Source of the DNA: Geobacter sp. | GTDB taxonomy: Bacteria; Desulfobacterota; Desulfuromonadia; Geobacterales; Pseudopelobacteraceae | Reading direction: 5' to 3' | Length of the DNA: 35,888 nt | Assembly: GCA_025360785.1 (NCBI GenBank) | Contig: JANYBN010000052.1 | Coordinates: forward strand, 1-35,888 | Shown here: positions 35,397-35,888 of the stretch, in pieces | Numbering within the stretch: position 1 is the first letter of the stretch | How the letters are laid out: each line of letters starts with the position of its first letter | Program-made: the position numbers and the translations under genes | Notes under the pieces: model-generated | Seen by the model: the letters and a program-made list of their open reading frames with translations, nothing else | What the model was told of the DNA's origin: nothing | The model's database searches: none

Positions 35397-35780
35397 TTAT
35401 AGGGATTTCGCGCTTTCCGGATCATGAAACTCGACCCGGTTCCTGCCATTGGCCTTAGCCCGATACAGGGCATCGTCAGCGAGTTTGATAAATCCATCGA
35501 CGCTGGTGGAATGCTCCTGAGAAAAACAGGCAACCCCGAGACTTACGGAAAGGCAGAGTTTGGCAAGCGGACCGTTGAATTTGGCGCCCTGGACCGCCAG
35601 ACGTATCCGGTCGGCCACAAAAACTGATTCTTTCAGTGTCGAGTCCGGCAGGATGGCTACAAATTCTTCGCCGCCGTAACGGGCGGCACAGTCATAACTG
35701 CGCAACTCCTTCTGCAGCATCAAAGCGACCTTCTGAAGCACAACATCCCCTTGAAGATGGCCAAAGCCGTCATTAACCAG
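35397..35780 (-). CDS. GGDEF-domain protein (predicted diguanylate cyclase), 5' end lost at a junction
   Basis: The readable part begins LVNDGFGHLQGDVVL at 35780 and ends at the TAA at 35397. It includes the active-site GGEEF in ARYGGEEFVAILPDS and the inhibitory RxxD (RSYD) five residues before it, and the later DDALYRAKANGRNRVEF helix typical of diguanylate cyclases. It would make c-di-GMP from GTP. The expected DIDxFKxVND lead-in breaks off just before LVND, where unrelated sequence begins. No sensor domain is seen. The true gene must extend beyond. Confidence 0.88.
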   Translation of the reverse strand: MVNDGFGHLQGDVVLQKVALMLQKELRSYDCAARYGGEEFVAILPDSTLKESVFVADRIRLAVQGAKFNGPLAKLCLSVSLGVACFSQEHSTSVDGFIKLADDALYRAKANGRNRVEFHDPESAKSL

Positions 35781-35782
35781 CT

Positions 35783-35888
35783 CACGCGCCTCGCGAACCC
35801 ATCAGCTGGCTCGACACCATCACCAGACCGGCGTTCAACGCGTGCAGCGCGTCGAACCCGATCCCGAGCTTGTCCATCGTGCCGGTCG
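35783..35888 (-). CDS. fragment of CaiB/BaiF-type CoA-transferase (class III), probably foreign to this contig
   Basis: The minus strand from the window end translates to MDKLGIGFDALHALN and LVMVSSQLMGSRGA in one frame, a familiar stretch of class III CoA-transferases. It is cut off at ~35782 exactly where GGDEF sequence starts. By hand count 71 of 106 bases are G or C, clearly richer than its neighbours. There is only ~35 residues, so the family call is moderate. Confidence 0.6.

Overview
The window looks like a piece of a Geobacter-type genome (Desulfuromonadales/Geobacterales). The evidence is a heptaheme NapC/NirT-family inner-membrane cytochrome of the ImcH kind, a second quinone-linked module (tetraheme cytochrome, four-cluster Fe-S protein, NrfD membrane subunit), an ETF fused to a two-cluster ferredoxin with its membrane Fe-S/heme partner, GTP-type PEP carboxykinase, and chemotaxis, PilZ and GGDEF genes. 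The odd length and a foreign-looking last ~106 bases suggest this is a whole contig rather than a cut from a finished chromosome.

Layout. 1-2421: 3' part of a U32 peptidase gene abutting a secreted thermonuclease gene. 2624-6763: etfB, a ferredoxin-etfA fusion and an EMO-like oxidoreductase, a route from acyl-CoA oxidation to menaquinone. 7077-8918: PEP carboxykinase. 8971-12334 (minus strand): hypA, a small Pro/Ala-rich lipoprotein, and a cheR-mcp-cheW cluster. 12488-14181: an alpha-solenoid protein translationally coupled to an NlpC/P60 protein. 14222-14434: tRNA-Glu with its own promoter and terminator. 14461-15480: a decayed patch holding a serine recombinase fragment and a frameshifted, truncated tungsten aldehyde:ferredoxin oxidoreductase remnant. 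15566-17998 (minus): 2-Cys peroxiredoxin, cardiolipin synthase, small Rieske protein. 18105-22481: the NrfD/Fe-S/tetraheme module, divergent from the heptaheme cytochrome. 22545-26883 (minus): a 54-residue acidic protein, thioredoxin reductase, an MlaE permease without adjacent partners, and Lon. 27000-27596 (minus): a protein I do not recognise. 27643-27855: a compact promoter-microORF-terminator unit. 27928-32417: a MacA/MacB-type exporter and an M16 peptidase. 32431-35780 (minus): PilZ, CheX-like, a relic of cheW, a secreted transglutaminase-like protein and a truncated GGDEF gene. 35783-35888 reads as a CaiB-type CoA-transferase fragment joined abruptly to the GGDEF gene.

How the parts fit. 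Electrons from acyl-CoA oxidation would enter the quinone pool through ETF and the EMO-like protein. The two divergent cytochrome modules at 18-22.5 kb are candidates for oxidising menaquinol and passing electrons toward periplasmic and outer-surface carriers. PEP carboxykinase links this respiration to gluconeogenesis. Peroxiredoxin, thioredoxin reductase and Lon are housekeeping stress functions.

Best candidates for something new: the short autonomous transcript at 27.6-27.9 kb, the paired cytochrome modules sharing one regulatory region, and the small acidic protein behind trxB. The relics (AOR, serine recombinase, cheW) and the chimeric end are clear readings that a standard ORF list would miss. 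No complete mobile element, CRISPR array or defence island was seen.
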